DNA of 64,000 nt from NCBI RefSeq assembly GCF_000424185.1, contig NZ_AUJK01000003.1, positions 124,001-188,000 of the forward strand, read 5' to 3'. Position 1 is the stretch's first letter; each line of letters opens with the position of its first letter. The notes under the pieces are model-generated. The model did no database searches. It was not told the origin of the DNA and worked only from the letters and a program-made list of their open reading frames with translations. The position numbers and the translations under genes were made by a program. Below are positions 33,361 through 43,586 of the stretch, in pieces. Source of the DNA: Prevotella sp. AGR2160 (lineage in GTDB: Bacteria > Bacteroidota > Bacteroidia > Bacteroidales > Bacteroidaceae).

Positions 33361-34314
33361 ATGATTTATCACATACCTGTTCTGCTCCAGGAGAGCATTG
33401 ACGGACTGCAGATCCATGACGGCGGCATCTACGTTGATGTCACCTTCGGAGGTGGTGGCCATAGCCGTGAGATTCTACGTCGACTTCCCGCCAACGGTCA
33501 TCTCTACAGTTTCGATCAAGACGAGGATGCCGCAAGAAACATCCTCTCCACGGAGGCAGACGGCAGTGAGCGTCGTTTTGTCGATGATGAGCGATTCACC
33601 TTTGTCAGATCTAATTTCCGGTACCTCCACAATTGGATGCATTACTACGGCGTTGAGCATATCGATGGCCTCCTCGCCGATCTCGGCGTCTCCTCCCATC
33701 ACCTCGATGACGAGCAGCGCGGGTTTTCCTTCCGGTTCGACGCCCCTCTCGACATGCGCATGAACCAACGGGCTCATGAGACCGCCGCAGACATTGTCAA
33801 CGGCTATGCCGAGGAGCAGCTGGCCGACATTTTCTTCCTCTACGGTGAGATGAAAAATAGCCGCCGCCTCGCCGCTGCCCTTGTGAAAGCCCGTCAACAA
33901 AAGCCTATCGTGACAACACAAGACTTTGTGACCATCATGGAGCCCCTTGTCAAGCGCGGACGGGAAAAGAAAGAGATGGCGCGACTCTTCCAAGCCCTAC
34001 GCATTGAGGTTAATCATGAAACGGACGCGCTGAAAGAGATGCTCACGGCTGCCACAGCCCTGCTGGCTCCCGGCGGTCGTCTGAGTGTCATAACTTATCA
34101 TAGTCTTGAGGATCGCATCGTGAAGAATATGATGAAGACGGGCAATGTTGAGGGAAAGGTCATCCAAGACTTCTACGGCCGCATCGATAGCCCTTACAAG
34201 CTCGTCAACAACCGTGTCATCACCCCTGAAGAGACCGAGCAGGAACGCAACCCACGCTCCCGGAGTGCCAAACTCAGAATTGCTGAAAAGAAAGAACCCC
34301 ATGAACGAGAATAA
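33361..34314 (+). CDS. rsmH: 16S rRNA m4C1402 methyltransferase
   Basis: A 317-residue SAM-dependent methyltransferase starting MIYHIPVLLQESIDGL. VDVTFGGGGHSREIL is the SAM loop, LLADLGVSSHHLDDEQRGFSFR and MRMNQ the family core, and RGREKKEMARLFQALRIEVN the substrate-domain end. It modifies C1402 of 16S rRNA. It is the first gene of the dcw cluster here: the usual mraZ repressor gene is not in the 175 nt upstream, where the divergent glsA operon begins. Its 3' end overlaps ftsL by 14 nt. Confidence 0.97.
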   Translation: MIYHIPVLLQESIDGLQIHDGGIYVDVTFGGGGHSREILRRLPANGHLYSFDQDEDAARNILSTEADGSERRFVDDERFTFVRSNFRYLHNWMHYYGVEHIDGLLADLGVSSHHLDDEQRGFSFRFDAPLDMRMNQRAHETAADIVNGYAEEQLADIFFLYGEMKNSRRLAAALVKARQQKPIVTTQDFVTIMEPLVKRGREKKEMARLFQALRIEVNHETDALKEMLTAATALLAPGGRLSVITYHSLEDRIVKNMMKTGNVEGKVIQDFYGRIDSPYKLVNNRVITPEETEQERNPRSRSAKLRIAEKKEPHERE

Positions 34315-34846
34315 AGAAAATAACGAACATAACATGACAGCAGATCAGGCTGCCACCAAGCAAGAACCCGTCAACGGCAAAGGAGACGCTACCAGTGAGG
34401 AGCAGAGCTCCACCGACGATGGCGAGAAGATCTCATCGGCAGAGCGTGACCTCAAGGCGATGGAGAATCTCAAGGAAGTCATTGCCCAGACCGTGTCGGA
34501 AGGTGAGCATATCAACCTATCGAAAGTCACCCTCTCGAAAATCCTCGGCGCAGACATCTTCAACACGCAGTTTATGAAGAATCAGATCTATCTGTTTCTT
34601 CTCATCGCCGCCTTTGTCATCGTCTATATCTCCAACCGTTATACCGTACAGAAAGATCTCATCGAGATCGACAAACTCCATGAGGAGTTGCAGGATGCCA
34701 AATACCGAGCCCTCTCGAGCAGTAGTGACATCACGGAGAAGAGCCGTGAGAGCAATGTACTGGAAGTTTTGAAGAATAATAAGGACAGTGTGCTGAAAAT
34801 TGCCAGTCAGCCGCCTTACATCATCAATGTACCCGACGAACAATGA
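34301..34846 (+). CDS. ftsL: FtsL-like cell division protein
   Basis: A 181-residue bitopic protein. A long, acidic, low-complexity cytoplasmic head (1-85), one membrane helix (about 99-116, IYLFLLIAAFVIVYI) and a short periplasmic part with a heptad stretch (IDKLHEELQDAKYRALS) match the Bacteroidetes FtsL type. It should recruit FtsI/FtsW in the divisome. Position between rsmH and ftsI supports the call; sequence similarity to proteobacterial FtsL is slight. Its TGA overlaps the ftsI ATG. Confidence 0.85.
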   Translation: MNENKENNEHNMTADQAATKQEPVNGKGDATSEEQSSTDDGEKISSAERDLKAMENLKEVIAQTVSEGEHINLSKVTLSKILGADIFNTQFMKNQIYLFLLIAAFVIVYISNRYTVQKDLIEIDKLHEELQDAKYRALSSSSDITEKSRESNVLEVLKNNKDSVLKIASQPPYIINVPDEQ

Positions 34847-37008
34847 AGAAGTTTGATCCGAAGAAAATCATGCCGCGCTATAACCTCATCGCCGTACTGT
34901 TGACCCTTGTGGCCCTGGCGGTGGTGGCAAAGGCGCTCTATACGATGACGGCGAAGCGCCAGTACTGGATGACGGTCGCCGATCGTGTCAAGCGGGACTC
35001 TGTCAGTGTCCGTCCGAACCGTGGCAATATCCTCAGCTGCGATGGTCAACTCATGGCCTCCAGTCTGCCGGAATATAAATGCTACCTCGACTTCAAGACG
35101 ATGAAGGACACCCATACTGACTCCCTGTGGCACGTAAAGATAGATTCTATCTGTGAGGGTCTCCATCAGCTCTTCCCCGAGCAGAGTGCCGCTCAGTTCA
35201 AAGCTCACTTGGAAGAGGGTATGAAGAAGCAAAGCCGTTACTGGGCTATTTGGAACAAGCGTATCGACTATAACACCTTCTGTCAGCTCCGTAGTCTCCC
35301 CGTGTTCCGTCTGCCGAGTCTTCGCAGCGGTTTCACCTATGAGGAGTATGACGCACGCAAGCGCAGCTATGGTTCCCTCGCCGGTCGTACCATCGGTGCC
35401 ATGTATGGTGCCAAAGACACAGCCCGTTTCGGTCTGGAACTGTCTTACGACTCTATCCTCCGTGGTACGAATGGTATCGTCCACCGCCGGAAGGTCCGTA
35501 ACAAGTTCCTCGATATCACCGACACGCCGCCTGTCGACGGCGCGGATATCGTTACAACGATCGACGTGAACATCCAGGACCTCGCCGAGCGTGCCGTTAT
35601 CAATGAGCTGAAAGAGATCAATGGTAATGTCGGGGTCGCCATCGTCATGGATGTCCCCACGGGTGACGTGAAGGCCATCGTGAACATGGAGAAATGCTTT
35701 GACGGAGAATACCGGGAGATCCACAACCATGCCGTCAGCGATCTTCTCGAGCCCGGTTCTGTCTTCAAACCCATCAGTCTGATGGTGGCTCTCGACGACG
35801 GAGTCGTCGATACCACCTACAGGGTGGAGACCTTCGGCGGTATTTTCAACATGTACGGCCGTGACATGAAGGACTGGAACTGGCGTAAAGGCGGCTACGG
35901 CACGCTGACGCTGCCTCAGACGCTGTGGTACAGTAGTAATATCGGCGTGAGTCGTATCATCGACGACCATTATCATAACGATCCCGAAAAATTCGTCCGG
36001 GGGCTCTACCGTACGGGTATCGCCGACGACCTCGGACTAGAAGATGTCATCCCGGGCTATACACCACCTGTCATCCGTATGCCTCACAAGAACAAGCATG
36101 GGCAATGGACGAACTGGAGCAAGACAGCCCTACCCTGGATGAGTATCGGTTATGAGACACAGGTGCCACCAATCAGTACGCTGACCTTCTACAATGCCGT
36201 CGCCAACGGCGGTAGGATGATGCGTCCGCGCTTCGTACAACGGGTAGAGAAGAACGGCCAGACGATCATGGAGTTCCCGCCGGAGGTGATGCGTGAGCAT
36301 ATCTGCGGCAAGAAGGCACTCGGAGAGATCCAGGCTATCTTGGAGCAGGTCGTCAGTGTCGGTCTGGGCAAGAAAGCCGGTTCGAAATCTTTCCATGTAT
36401 CGGGAAAGACGGGAACGGCACAGATCTCCAAGGGCGCAGGAGGATATAAGGCCGGAGGCACAAACTATCTGTTGAGTTTCGCTGGCTATTTCCCCTCTGA
36501 ACATCCACGGTATAGCTGTATCGTCTGTATCCAGAAGTCCGGTCTCCCGGCTTCCGGTGGTGGCATGAGTGGTGTCGTCTTCCATAATATCGCCGAGGGC
36601 ATCATGGCCCAGGACATCAAACTCAGTGTGTCGGAAGCCCGGGACAGCGCCTCTGTCTTCGTTCCGCAAGTCTTCAACGGTAACATCCTTGCCGCCGACT
36701 ATGTCCTCTCACACATCGGCATCCCCGTCAACAAGAGTTGGACGGGCTCCTATGCCAACGGTAATCCGATCTGGGGTGGTGGCGATATCAAGGGGCGTTC
36801 GAAAGTCAACCTTTTCCAGCGCAAACAGTATAGCGACAAATATATGCCTGATGTCACGGGTATGGGTGCCCGGGATGCCGTATTCCTTATTGAGCACCGT
36901 GGTGTCCGTTGTACGCTCATCGGCCGTGGCCGCGTCGTCAAGCAGAGCCTTGAGCCCGGTCATTTCATCAAGCGTGGTGACCGTTGTCAATTAACATTGG
37001 AAAATTAA
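34843..37008 (+). CDS. ftsI: penicillin-binding protein, FtsI/PBP3 type with C-terminal PASTA domain
   Basis: A 721-residue monofunctional transpeptidase that crosslinks septal peptidoglycan. One membrane helix (about 15-35), a PBP dimerisation domain (55-225), and the transpeptidase with S306-x-x-K309 (GSVFKP), SxN at 364-366 and KTGT at 522-525. Residues about 663-721 form a PASTA domain (MPDVTGMGARDAVFLIEHRG), absent from proteobacterial FtsI. Second PASTA-bearing wall protein in the window. ATGA overlap with ftsL indicates coupled translation. Confidence 0.96.
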   Translation: MKKFDPKKIMPRYNLIAVLLTLVALAVVAKALYTMTAKRQYWMTVADRVKRDSVSVRPNRGNILSCDGQLMASSLPEYKCYLDFKTMKDTHTDSLWHVKIDSICEGLHQLFPEQSAAQFKAHLEEGMKKQSRYWAIWNKRIDYNTFCQLRSLPVFRLPSLRSGFTYEEYDARKRSYGSLAGRTIGAMYGAKDTARFGLELSYDSILRGTNGIVHRRKVRNKFLDITDTPPVDGADIVTTIDVNIQDLAERAVINELKEINGNVGVAIVMDVPTGDVKAIVNMEKCFDGEYREIHNHAVSDLLEPGSVFKPISLMVALDDGVVDTTYRVETFGGIFNMYGRDMKDWNWRKGGYGTLTLPQTLWYSSNIGVSRIIDDHYHNDPEKFVRGLYRTGIADDLGLEDVIPGYTPPVIRMPHKNKHGQWTNWSKTALPWMSIGYETQVPPISTLTFYNAVANGGRMMRPRFVQRVEKNGQTIMEFPPEVMREHICGKKALGEIQAILEQVVSVGLGKKAGSKSFHVSGKTGTAQISKGAGGYKAGGTNYLLSFAGYFPSEHPRYSCIVCIQKSGLPASGGGMSGVVFHNIAEGIMAQDIKLSVSEARDSASVFVPQVFNGNILAADYVLSHIGIPVNKSWTGSYANGNPIWGGGDIKGRSKVNLFQRKQYSDKYMPDVTGMGARDAVFLIEHRGVRCTLIGRGRVVKQSLEPGHFIKRGDRCQLTLEN

Positions 37009-37023
37009 AAAACAACTATAGAA

Positions 37024-38484
37024 ATGAAACTGAAAGAATTGCTCAAGAACATCCAACCGGAACAGATTCTCGGTAGTGATGACATTGAAATCACAGGTGT
37101 CAATATCGATTCCCGCAAGATCCAGGACGGACATCTGTTCGTAGCGATGAAAGGAACGCAGGTCGACGGCCATAAGTTTATCCCGAAGGCCATCGCCCAG
37201 GGTGCCCAAGCCGTCCTCTGTGAGGACATGCCCGAAGAGAAGGCAGACGGTGTCACTTATGTCCAGGTAAAATCCACGGAGGATGCCGTCGGAAAGGTCG
37301 CCACACTCTTCTATGGTGATCCCTCCCGTCACCTCATCCTCGTCGGTGTCACAGGAACGAATGGCAAGACGACAATCGCCACCTTATTATATAATATGTT
37401 CCGGAAATTCGGTTACAAGTGTGGTCTTCTCTCCACAGTCTGCAACTATATTGATGACAAAGCAGTCCCTGCGGACCATACGACACCGGATCCCATCGAG
37501 CTCAACGAACTCCTCGGTGAGATGGTGAAGGCCGGCTGTCAGTATGCCTTCATGGAGTGCTCTTCCCATGCCATCCATCAGAAGCGCATCGGCGGACTGA
37601 AGTTTAAGGGAGGTATCTTCACAAACCTCACCCGTGACCACCTCGATTACCATAAGACGTTCGAGAACTACCGCAACGCCAAGAAAGCCTTCTTCGACGG
37701 ACTGCCGAAGGATGCTTTTGCCATCACAAACGCCGATGACAAGAACGGTATGATCATGGTACAGAACACGAAGGCCACGGTGAAGACCTACTCCATCAAG
37801 CAGATGGCTGACTTCCGTGCGAAGATCATCGAGTGCCACTTTGAGGGGATGTACCTCGACATCGACGGTCATGAGGTCGGCGTTCAGTTCATTGGCAAGT
37901 TCAATGTCAGCAACCTCCTCGCCGTCTATGGCGCCGCCGTCATGCTCGGCAAGAAGCCCGAGGATATCCTCGTTGTCCTGAGTACCCTCCACAGCGTCAG
38001 TGGCCGTCTGGAGCCCCTCCACTCTCCGAAGGGGTATACTGCCGTCGTCGACTATGCGCATACCCCCGATGCCTTGGAGAATGTCCTCAACGCTATTCAT
38101 GAGGTTCTCAATGGTAAGGGCCATGTCATTACCGTCTGTGGTGCCGGTGGCAATCGTGACAAGGGCAAACGGCCATTGATGGCCCAGGAAGCCGTGAAAC
38201 AGAGCGACAAAGTCATCATCACGAGTGATAACCCCCGTTTTGAGGAGCCACAGGACATCATCAACGATATGCTCGCCGGCCTCAACACCCAGCAGATGCG
38301 TAAGGTCGTCTCTATCGTGGACCGTAAAGAGGCTATCCGCACGGCCTGCATGATGGCCCAAAAGGGTGATGTCATCCTCGTTGCCGGTAAGGGTCATGAG
38401 AACTACCAGGATATCAAGGGTGTGAAGCACCACTTCGATGACAAGGAAGTGCTGCGTGCCATTTTCGAAGAGGAAAAGGAATAA
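37024..38484 (+). CDS. murE: UDP-MurNAc-L-Ala-D-Glu--meso-diaminopimelate ligase
   Basis: A 486-residue Mur ligase. [10 protein letters not shown] at 108-117 binds [16 protein letters not shown] and [10 protein letters not shown] belong to the central domain; and [10 protein letters not shown] near residue 400 carries DNPR, the motif that selects meso-diaminopimelate over lysine. The cell wall is therefore of the mDAP type. Fifteen bases after ftsI. Confidence 0.97.
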   Translation: MKLKELLKNIQPEQILGSDDIEITGVNIDSRKIQDGHLFVAMKGTQVDGHKFIPKAIAQGAQAVLCEDMPEEKADGVTYVQVKSTEDAVGKVATLFYGDPSRHLILVGVTGTNGKTTIATLLYNMFRKFGYKCGLLSTVCNYIDDKAVPADHTTPDPIELNELLGEMVKAGCQYAFMECSSHAIHQKRIGGLKFKGGIFTNLTRDHLDYHKTFENYRNAKKAFFDGLPKDAFAITNADDKNGMIMVQNTKATVKTYSIKQMADFRAKIIECHFEGMYLDIDGHEVGVQFIGKFNVSNLLAVYGAAVMLGKKPEDILVVLSTLHSVSGRLEPLHSPKGYTAVVDYAHTPDALENVLNAIHEVLNGKGHVITVCGAGGNRDKGKRPLMAQEAVKQSDKVIITSDNPRFEEPQDIINDMLAGLNTQQMRKVVSIVDRKEAIRTACMMAQKGDVILVAGKGHENYQDIKGVKHHFDDKEVLRAIFEEEKE

Positions 38485-38508
38485 TCATATATATAAAGGA
38501 GAAAGAAA

Positions 38509-39780
38509 ATGTTATACTATCTTTTCCGGTTCCTCGAACAGTTCGGCATCTCCGGATCCCATATCTGGGGCTATATCTCGTTCCGTGCCTTGCTGGCACT
38601 GATCCTGTCGCTGACCATCTCTGCATGGTTCGGAGAACATTTCATCAAATATCTCAAGAAGAAACAGATCACAGAGACGCAACGTGACGCAAGTATCGAT
38701 CCCTTTGGTGTGAAAAAGATCGGTGTGCCGTCGATGGGTGGCGTGATCATCATCGTCGCCATCCTCATCCCTGTCCTCCTGCTCGGTCGTCTACGTAATA
38801 TCTACCTCATCCTGATGATGGTCACGACGCTGTGGCTTGGCTTCCTTGGCGGTATGGACGACTATATCAAGATCTTCAAGCGAAACAAAGATGGCCTGAA
38901 AGGAAAATACAAGATCATCGGACAGGTTGGCATTGGTCTCATCGTCGGAATCACCCTTTGGGCTTCTCCCGACGTAAAGATCAACGAGAACCTCGCCATT
39001 GAACAGCAGAACGGCCAGGAGGTGGTCATCAAGCACCGTCCGGAGGCCCGGAAATCCCTGAAGACGACGATTCCGTTTGTCAAGGGCCATAACTTCGACT
39101 ATTCGTGGTTTACCAAATGGATGGGCCCCTACCGCAGCGCTGCCGCCTGGGTGCTCTTCGTCATCATCACCATCTTCATCGTCACAGCCGTAAGCAATGG
39201 TGCGAACCTCAACGACGGTATGGATGGCATGTGTGCCGGCAACTCAGCCATCATCGGTGTAGCCCTGGGCATTCTGGCCTATGTGAGTTCCCATATCAAC
39301 TTCGCGGCCTATCTGAACATCATGTTCATCCCCGGCTCCCAGGAACTCGTGGTCTTCTTCTGTGCCTTTGTCGGTGCCCTTATCGGTTTCCTATGGTACA
39401 ACGCCTATCCTGCACAGATTTTCATGGGCGACACGGGTAGCCTCACGATTGGTGGCATCATCGGTGTCGGTGCCATCATTATCCATAAGGAGTTGTTACT
39501 GCCGATACTTTGTGGAATCTTCTTTGTAGAGAGCCTCAGTGTCATCATGCAGGTATATTACTATAAACTCGGTAAGCACAGAGGGGTGAAACAACGTATC
39601 TTCAAGCGCACGCCGATCCATGATGCCTTCCGCACGCAGGACAGCCAGCTGGATCCCGACTGCAAATATCTCATCAAGGCGCCTCACACCCCCAAGCATG
39701 AGAGCAAGATCACCATCCGTTTCTGGATCATCACGATCATCCTTGCCGCGCTGACGATCATCACACTGAAAATTAGATAG
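38509..39780 (+). CDS. mraY: phospho-MurNAc-pentapeptide transferase
   Basis: A 423-residue inner-membrane enzyme with about ten helices that moves phospho-MurNAc-pentapeptide to undecaprenyl phosphate (lipid I). GVPSMGGVIII, LGFLGGMDDYIK, NGANLNDGMDGM (metal-binding Asp residues) and FMGDTGSLTIGG are the conserved loops. The 45-residue periplasmic insert around 150-190 makes it longer than the E. coli enzyme (360), typical for Bacteroidetes. A short gap of 24 nt follows murE. Confidence 0.97.
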   Translation: MLYYLFRFLEQFGISGSHIWGYISFRALLALILSLTISAWFGEHFIKYLKKKQITETQRDASIDPFGVKKIGVPSMGGVIIIVAILIPVLLLGRLRNIYLILMMVTTLWLGFLGGMDDYIKIFKRNKDGLKGKYKIIGQVGIGLIVGITLWASPDVKINENLAIEQQNGQEVVIKHRPEARKSLKTTIPFVKGHNFDYSWFTKWMGPYRSAAAWVLFVIITIFIVTAVSNGANLNDGMDGMCAGNSAIIGVALGILAYVSSHINFAAYLNIMFIPGSQELVVFFCAFVGALIGFLWYNAYPAQIFMGDTGSLTIGGIIGVGAIIIHKELLLPILCGIFFVESLSVIMQVYYYKLGKHRGVKQRIFKRTPIHDAFRTQDSQLDPDCKYLIKAPHTPKHESKITIRFWIITIILAALTIITLKIR

Positions 39781-39784
39781 AAAA

Positions 39785-41116
39785 ATGAAAAGAATAGTTG
39801 TTTTAGGAGCCGGAGAGAGCGGTGCTGGAGCCGCCGTCCTGGCCAAGAAAGAAGGATTCGACGTGTTCGTCTCCGACACGTCCATGATCAAGGACAAATA
39901 CAAGAAGCTCCTTGACGACCACCATATTGAATGGGAGGAAGGGCATCATACAGAAGAGAAGATCCTCAATGCCGATGAGGTCATCAAGAGTCCGGGCATT
40001 CCGAAGGAGGCCCCGATGATTCAGAAACTCATGGCACAAAAGACCCCGATCATCAGTGAGATCGAGTTTGCCGGTCGCTACACCCATTCCAAAATGATCT
40101 GCATCACGGGCAGCAACGGTAAGACAACGACGACGTCGCTCATCTACCATATTTTCAAGTCTGCCGGATACGATGTCGGCCTGGCCGGAAATATCGGTCG
40201 CTCCCTGGCTCTTCAGGTGGCTGAAGATCCTCATCATTACTATGTCATCGAGCTCAGTTCTTTCCAGCTCGACAACATGTATCAGTTCCGCGCCAACATC
40301 GCTATTTTACTGAATATCACGCCCGACCACCTCGACCGATACGACTTCAAGTTCGAGAACTATGCCGACGCGAAGATGCGTATCACGCAGAACCAGACGC
40401 CCGACGACTGCTTCATCTACTGGAATGACGACCCCGTCATCAAGAAGGAGATGGAGAAATTCGACATCCATGCCGTCCGTTGTCCCTTCTCTGAGTTAAA
40501 AGAGAAAGGCAGTATTGCCTATATAGAAGATGGCAAGTATAAGCTCGAATACCCCACCCCGTTCAATATGGAGCAGGAGGAACTCTCGCTCTCAGGCAAA
40601 CATAACCTTTACAACAGCCTTGCTGCCGGTCTGGCCAGCAATATTGCTGGTATCAAAAAAGATGTCATCCGCAAGAGTCTCAGCGACTTCCCCGGCGTTG
40701 AGCACCGTCTGGAGAAAGTCTGTAAAGTTGGCGGCGTGATGTACATCAACGACTCCAAGGCAACGAATGTCGATGCCTGTTGGTATGCCCTCGAGAGTAT
40801 GAAAACCCCAACGATCCTCATCCTCGGAGGAAAGGATAAGGGTAATGACTACAGTCATATCATGGACCTCGTGAAACAGAAATGTGTCGGTCTCGTATAC
40901 CTCGGTGCTGACAATAAAAAGCTCCATGACAACTTCGACCAGCTCGGGCTCCCCGTCCGTGACACCCATAATATGGTCGACTGCGTGAAGGCCTGCTATG
41001 AAATGGCCAAGCCCGGTGATACAGTCCTGCTGAGTCCGTGCTGTGCCAGTTTCGACCTCTTTAAGAATATGGAAGACCGCGGAGACCAATTCAAGGCTGC
41101 CGTGAGAAAGCTATAA
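39785..41116 (+). CDS. murD: UDP-MurNAc-L-alanine--D-glutamate ligase
   Basis: A 443-residue Mur ligase starting MKRIVVLGAGESGAGAAVL (UDP-binding). CITGSNGKTTTTSLIYH is the ATP loop, NITPDHLDRY a central-domain signature, and YINDSKATNVDACWYALES the C-terminal domain. It adds D-glutamate, the second residue of the stem peptide. It begins 4 nt after mraY and ends 1 nt before ftsW. Confidence 0.97.
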   Translation: MKRIVVLGAGESGAGAAVLAKKEGFDVFVSDTSMIKDKYKKLLDDHHIEWEEGHHTEEKILNADEVIKSPGIPKEAPMIQKLMAQKTPIISEIEFAGRYTHSKMICITGSNGKTTTTSLIYHIFKSAGYDVGLAGNIGRSLALQVAEDPHHYYVIELSSFQLDNMYQFRANIAILLNITPDHLDRYDFKFENYADAKMRITQNQTPDDCFIYWNDDPVIKKEMEKFDIHAVRCPFSELKEKGSIAYIEDGKYKLEYPTPFNMEQEELSLSGKHNLYNSLAAGLASNIAGIKKDVIRKSLSDFPGVEHRLEKVCKVGGVMYINDSKATNVDACWYALESMKTPTILILGGKDKGNDYSHIMDLVKQKCVGLVYLGADNKKLHDNFDQLGLPVRDTHNMVDCVKACYEMAKPGDTVLLSPCCASFDLFKNMEDRGDQFKAAVRKL

Positions 41117-41117
41117 G

Positions 41118-42371
41118 ATGAGCAAAACGATCATACATAATCTCTTCAAGGGCGACAAGACGATCTGGATGGTCTTCTTCTTCCTTTGTCTGATCAGTAT
41201 CACGGAGGTATATTCTGCCTCCAGTTCACTGACCTACAAGGGAGGGGCTTTCTGGGCCCCTGTGCTCGGACATGTGGGGACGATCATCGTGGGAGTCATA
41301 TTCATGGTATGCACACTGAACATCCCATGTAAATATTTCAAACTTGCCACACCCTTTCTGATCATCCTCTCCATTATCATGCTCCTCTGGGTCCTCGCCT
41401 TTGGGCAGAGCACCAATGGGGCGGCACGATGGGTGAGTATTCTCGGCTTCCATTTCCAACCCTCGGAATTGGCTAAGGGTACTGTCGTTCTGGCAACGGC
41501 ACAGATTCTCAGTGGGCTTCAGACAGAGCATGGCGCTGACAAGCGTGCCTTTCAGTGGATCCTGCTTCTGACTGGTTTCTTCGCTGTCTTGATCATGATG
41601 GAGAACCTGAGTACGGCCATGCTGCTATGTATCACCGTCGTAGGCATGATGTTCTTCGGACGGATACCCAAGCGCCAACTACTCCGCCTCTTCGCAGGTG
41701 TAGGAGCCGTCGCTGCTTTCGTACTTGTCATGATCTTTGCCATCGGCGATGAGACGAAGGCCGAAGACCCCGTCAAGGGAAAAACGGAACAAGTCGTGAA
41801 GGAGAAACCCAACTTCTTTGCCCGATTGTTCCATCGTGCAGACACGTGGAAAGCCAGAATAGAGGACTTCGGATCAAAAGATGTTCCTCCGCAGGATGTA
41901 GACCTTGACAAGGACGGACAGAAAGCCCATGCCGCCATAGCCATCGCCTCGAGTAATATCATTGGCGTCGGCCCAGGCAACAGCGTAGAACGAGACTTCC
42001 TGTCACAGGCATTCTCTGACTTCATCTACGCTATCATCATTGAAGAGATGGGCATTGAAGGAGCCATCTTTGTAGCGGCATTATATATCATCCTCCTCTT
42101 CCGTACAGGTCATATCGCCGGTCAGTGCGAGAACAACTTTCCGGCCTTCCTGGCCATGGGACTCGCCATCCTTCTCGTGACACAGGCCTTATTCAACATG
42201 CTCGTTGCCGTAGGCCTTGTCCCTGTGACGGGTCAGCCGCTGCCCCTCATCAGTCGAGGCGGCTCATCCATGTTCTTCAACTGTCTCTACCTCGGTGCCA
42301 TCCTCTCCGTCAGCCGTACGGCGAAAAAACGCGGTACAGAGACTGAAAAAGCAGTGAATACGGACCAATAA
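41118..42371 (+). CDS. ftsW: septal peptidoglycan polymerase FtsW (SEDS)
   Basis: A 417-residue SEDS protein with about ten membrane helices. QSTNGAARWVSILGFHFQPSELAKG carries the family signature near residue 100, and LPLISRGGSSMFFNCLYLGAIL the C-terminal one. It polymerises glycan from lipid II with FtsI as partner. The periplasmic insert around 210-290 (Lys/Glu/Asp-rich) is larger than in E. coli. Confidence 0.96.
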   Translation: MSKTIIHNLFKGDKTIWMVFFFLCLISITEVYSASSSLTYKGGAFWAPVLGHVGTIIVGVIFMVCTLNIPCKYFKLATPFLIILSIIMLLWVLAFGQSTNGAARWVSILGFHFQPSELAKGTVVLATAQILSGLQTEHGADKRAFQWILLLTGFFAVLIMMENLSTAMLLCITVVGMMFFGRIPKRQLLRLFAGVGAVAAFVLVMIFAIGDETKAEDPVKGKTEQVVKEKPNFFARLFHRADTWKARIEDFGSKDVPPQDVDLDKDGQKAHAAIAIASSNIIGVGPGNSVERDFLSQAFSDFIYAIIIEEMGIEGAIFVAALYIILLFRTGHIAGQCENNFPAFLAMGLAILLVTQALFNMLVAVGLVPVTGQPLPLISRGGSSMFFNCLYLGAILSVSRTAKKRGTETEKAVNTDQ

Positions 42372-42416
42372 AAAAATAAATTACCGCAAATATTACCGAA
42401 TGACAAAAAAAATAAG

Positions 42417-42424
42417 TAATTTTG
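42417..42424 (+). promoter_or_regulatory. possible internal promoter before murG (-7 box)
   Basis: TAATTTTG followed by GCG in the 72-nt gap between ftsW and murG, the widest gap in the dcw cluster. No good TTTG lies 19-20 nt upstream, so it is only a candidate for separate expression of murG-murC-ftsQAZ. Confidence 0.4.
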
Positions 42425-42443
42425 CGAAAAAAACAAGATAGAC

Positions 42444-43571
42444 ATGGATCAAGCACTAAGAATCATTGTCAGCGGTGGTGGAACGGGAGGACATATCTTC
42501 CCGGCCGTCTCCATTGCCAACGCCATCAAGGCAAAGCGCCCGGATGCTCACATTCTCTTTGTCGGCGCCCTCGGCCGTATGGAGATGCAACGTGTCCCCG
42601 CCGCAGGATATGAGATCAAAGGACTCCCTGTAAGGGGCCTCATACGTCCCCTGTATAGTCTGAAGAATATCGGTGTCATCATCGACTTCCTGCGCAGCAA
42701 GCACATGGCGAAACAGATCATCAAGAACTTCAAGCCGATGGCTGCCGTCGGTGTCGGGGGATATGCCAGTGGTGCCGCCCTTGATGCTGCCCATAGCATG
42801 GGGATTCCCTGTCTGATCCAGGAGCAGAACTCCTATGCCGGCAAGACCAACAAGATGCTGAGTCAGAAGGTGCAGAAGATCTGTGTCGCCTACGACGGCA
42901 TGGAGCGTTTCTTCCCGGCTGAGAAGATCATCAAGACCGGCAATCCCGTCCGTCAGAATGTCGTCCATACGACGATCACGCCTGAAGAGGCCCGTCAGCA
43001 GTTCGGTCTCCGCGCTGACCGTAAGACGATTCTCCTTGTCGGCGGCAGCCTCGGTGCCCGTACGATCAACGAGAGCATGCGCCAGCACCTCGACATGGTA
43101 AAGGCCGCTGCGGACGTACAGTTCATCTGGCAGACCGGCAAATACTATTTCGAGGAGATGAAGCAGGCCGTCGAGGCCTTCGGCAAGCCGGAGAACCTCG
43201 TTGTCACCGATTTCGTCTCCGACATGGGAGCCGCCTATCGTGCCGCTGATCTCGTCATCAGCCGTGCCGGTGCCAGCAGCATCTCCGAATTCTGCCTCAT
43301 CGGCAAGGCCGTCATCCTTGTGCCGAGTCCGAATGTCGCCGAAGACCACCAGACGAAGAATGCCATGGCCCTGGTGAAGAAGGATGCCGCCATCTACGTG
43401 AAAGATGCCGACGCCCCCCAAGTACTGTTGAAACAGGCCCTTGACCTCGTCCACAACGATGACAAGCTGGCCTCCCTTCGCAAGAACATCCTCACACTTG
43501 GCGAGGCCAACAGTGCCGACATCATTGCCGACGAGGTCATCAAGATGGCCGAGGCCTATGCCCAAAAATAA
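42444..43571 (+). CDS. murG: UDP-GlcNAc:lipid I N-acetylglucosamine transferase
   Basis: A 375-residue GT-B enzyme making lipid II at the inner face of the membrane. IIVSGGGTGGHIFPAVSIA is the N-terminal G-loop, VGVGGYASGAALDAA the second, and GGSLGARTINESM with VISRAGASSISEFCLIGKA the UDP-GlcNAc pocket. Fifteen bases before murC. Confidence 0.97.
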   Translation: MDQALRIIVSGGGTGGHIFPAVSIANAIKAKRPDAHILFVGALGRMEMQRVPAAGYEIKGLPVRGLIRPLYSLKNIGVIIDFLRSKHMAKQIIKNFKPMAAVGVGGYASGAALDAAHSMGIPCLIQEQNSYAGKTNKMLSQKVQKICVAYDGMERFFPAEKIIKTGNPVRQNVVHTTITPEEARQQFGLRADRKTILLVGGSLGARTINESMRQHLDMVKAAADVQFIWQTGKYYFEEMKQAVEAFGKPENLVVTDFVSDMGAAYRAADLVISRAGASSISEFCLIGKAVILVPSPNVAEDHQTKNAMALVKKDAAIYVKDADAPQVLLKQALDLVHNDDKLASLRKNILTLGEANSADIIADEVIKMAEAYAQK

Positions 43572-43586
43572 GAAAGTAATACAATC

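Noticed and set aside
34301..34420. Frameshift between rsmH and ftsL
   Set aside because: The 14-nt overlap is consistent with coupled genes: both proteins are complete and start and end where the families do.
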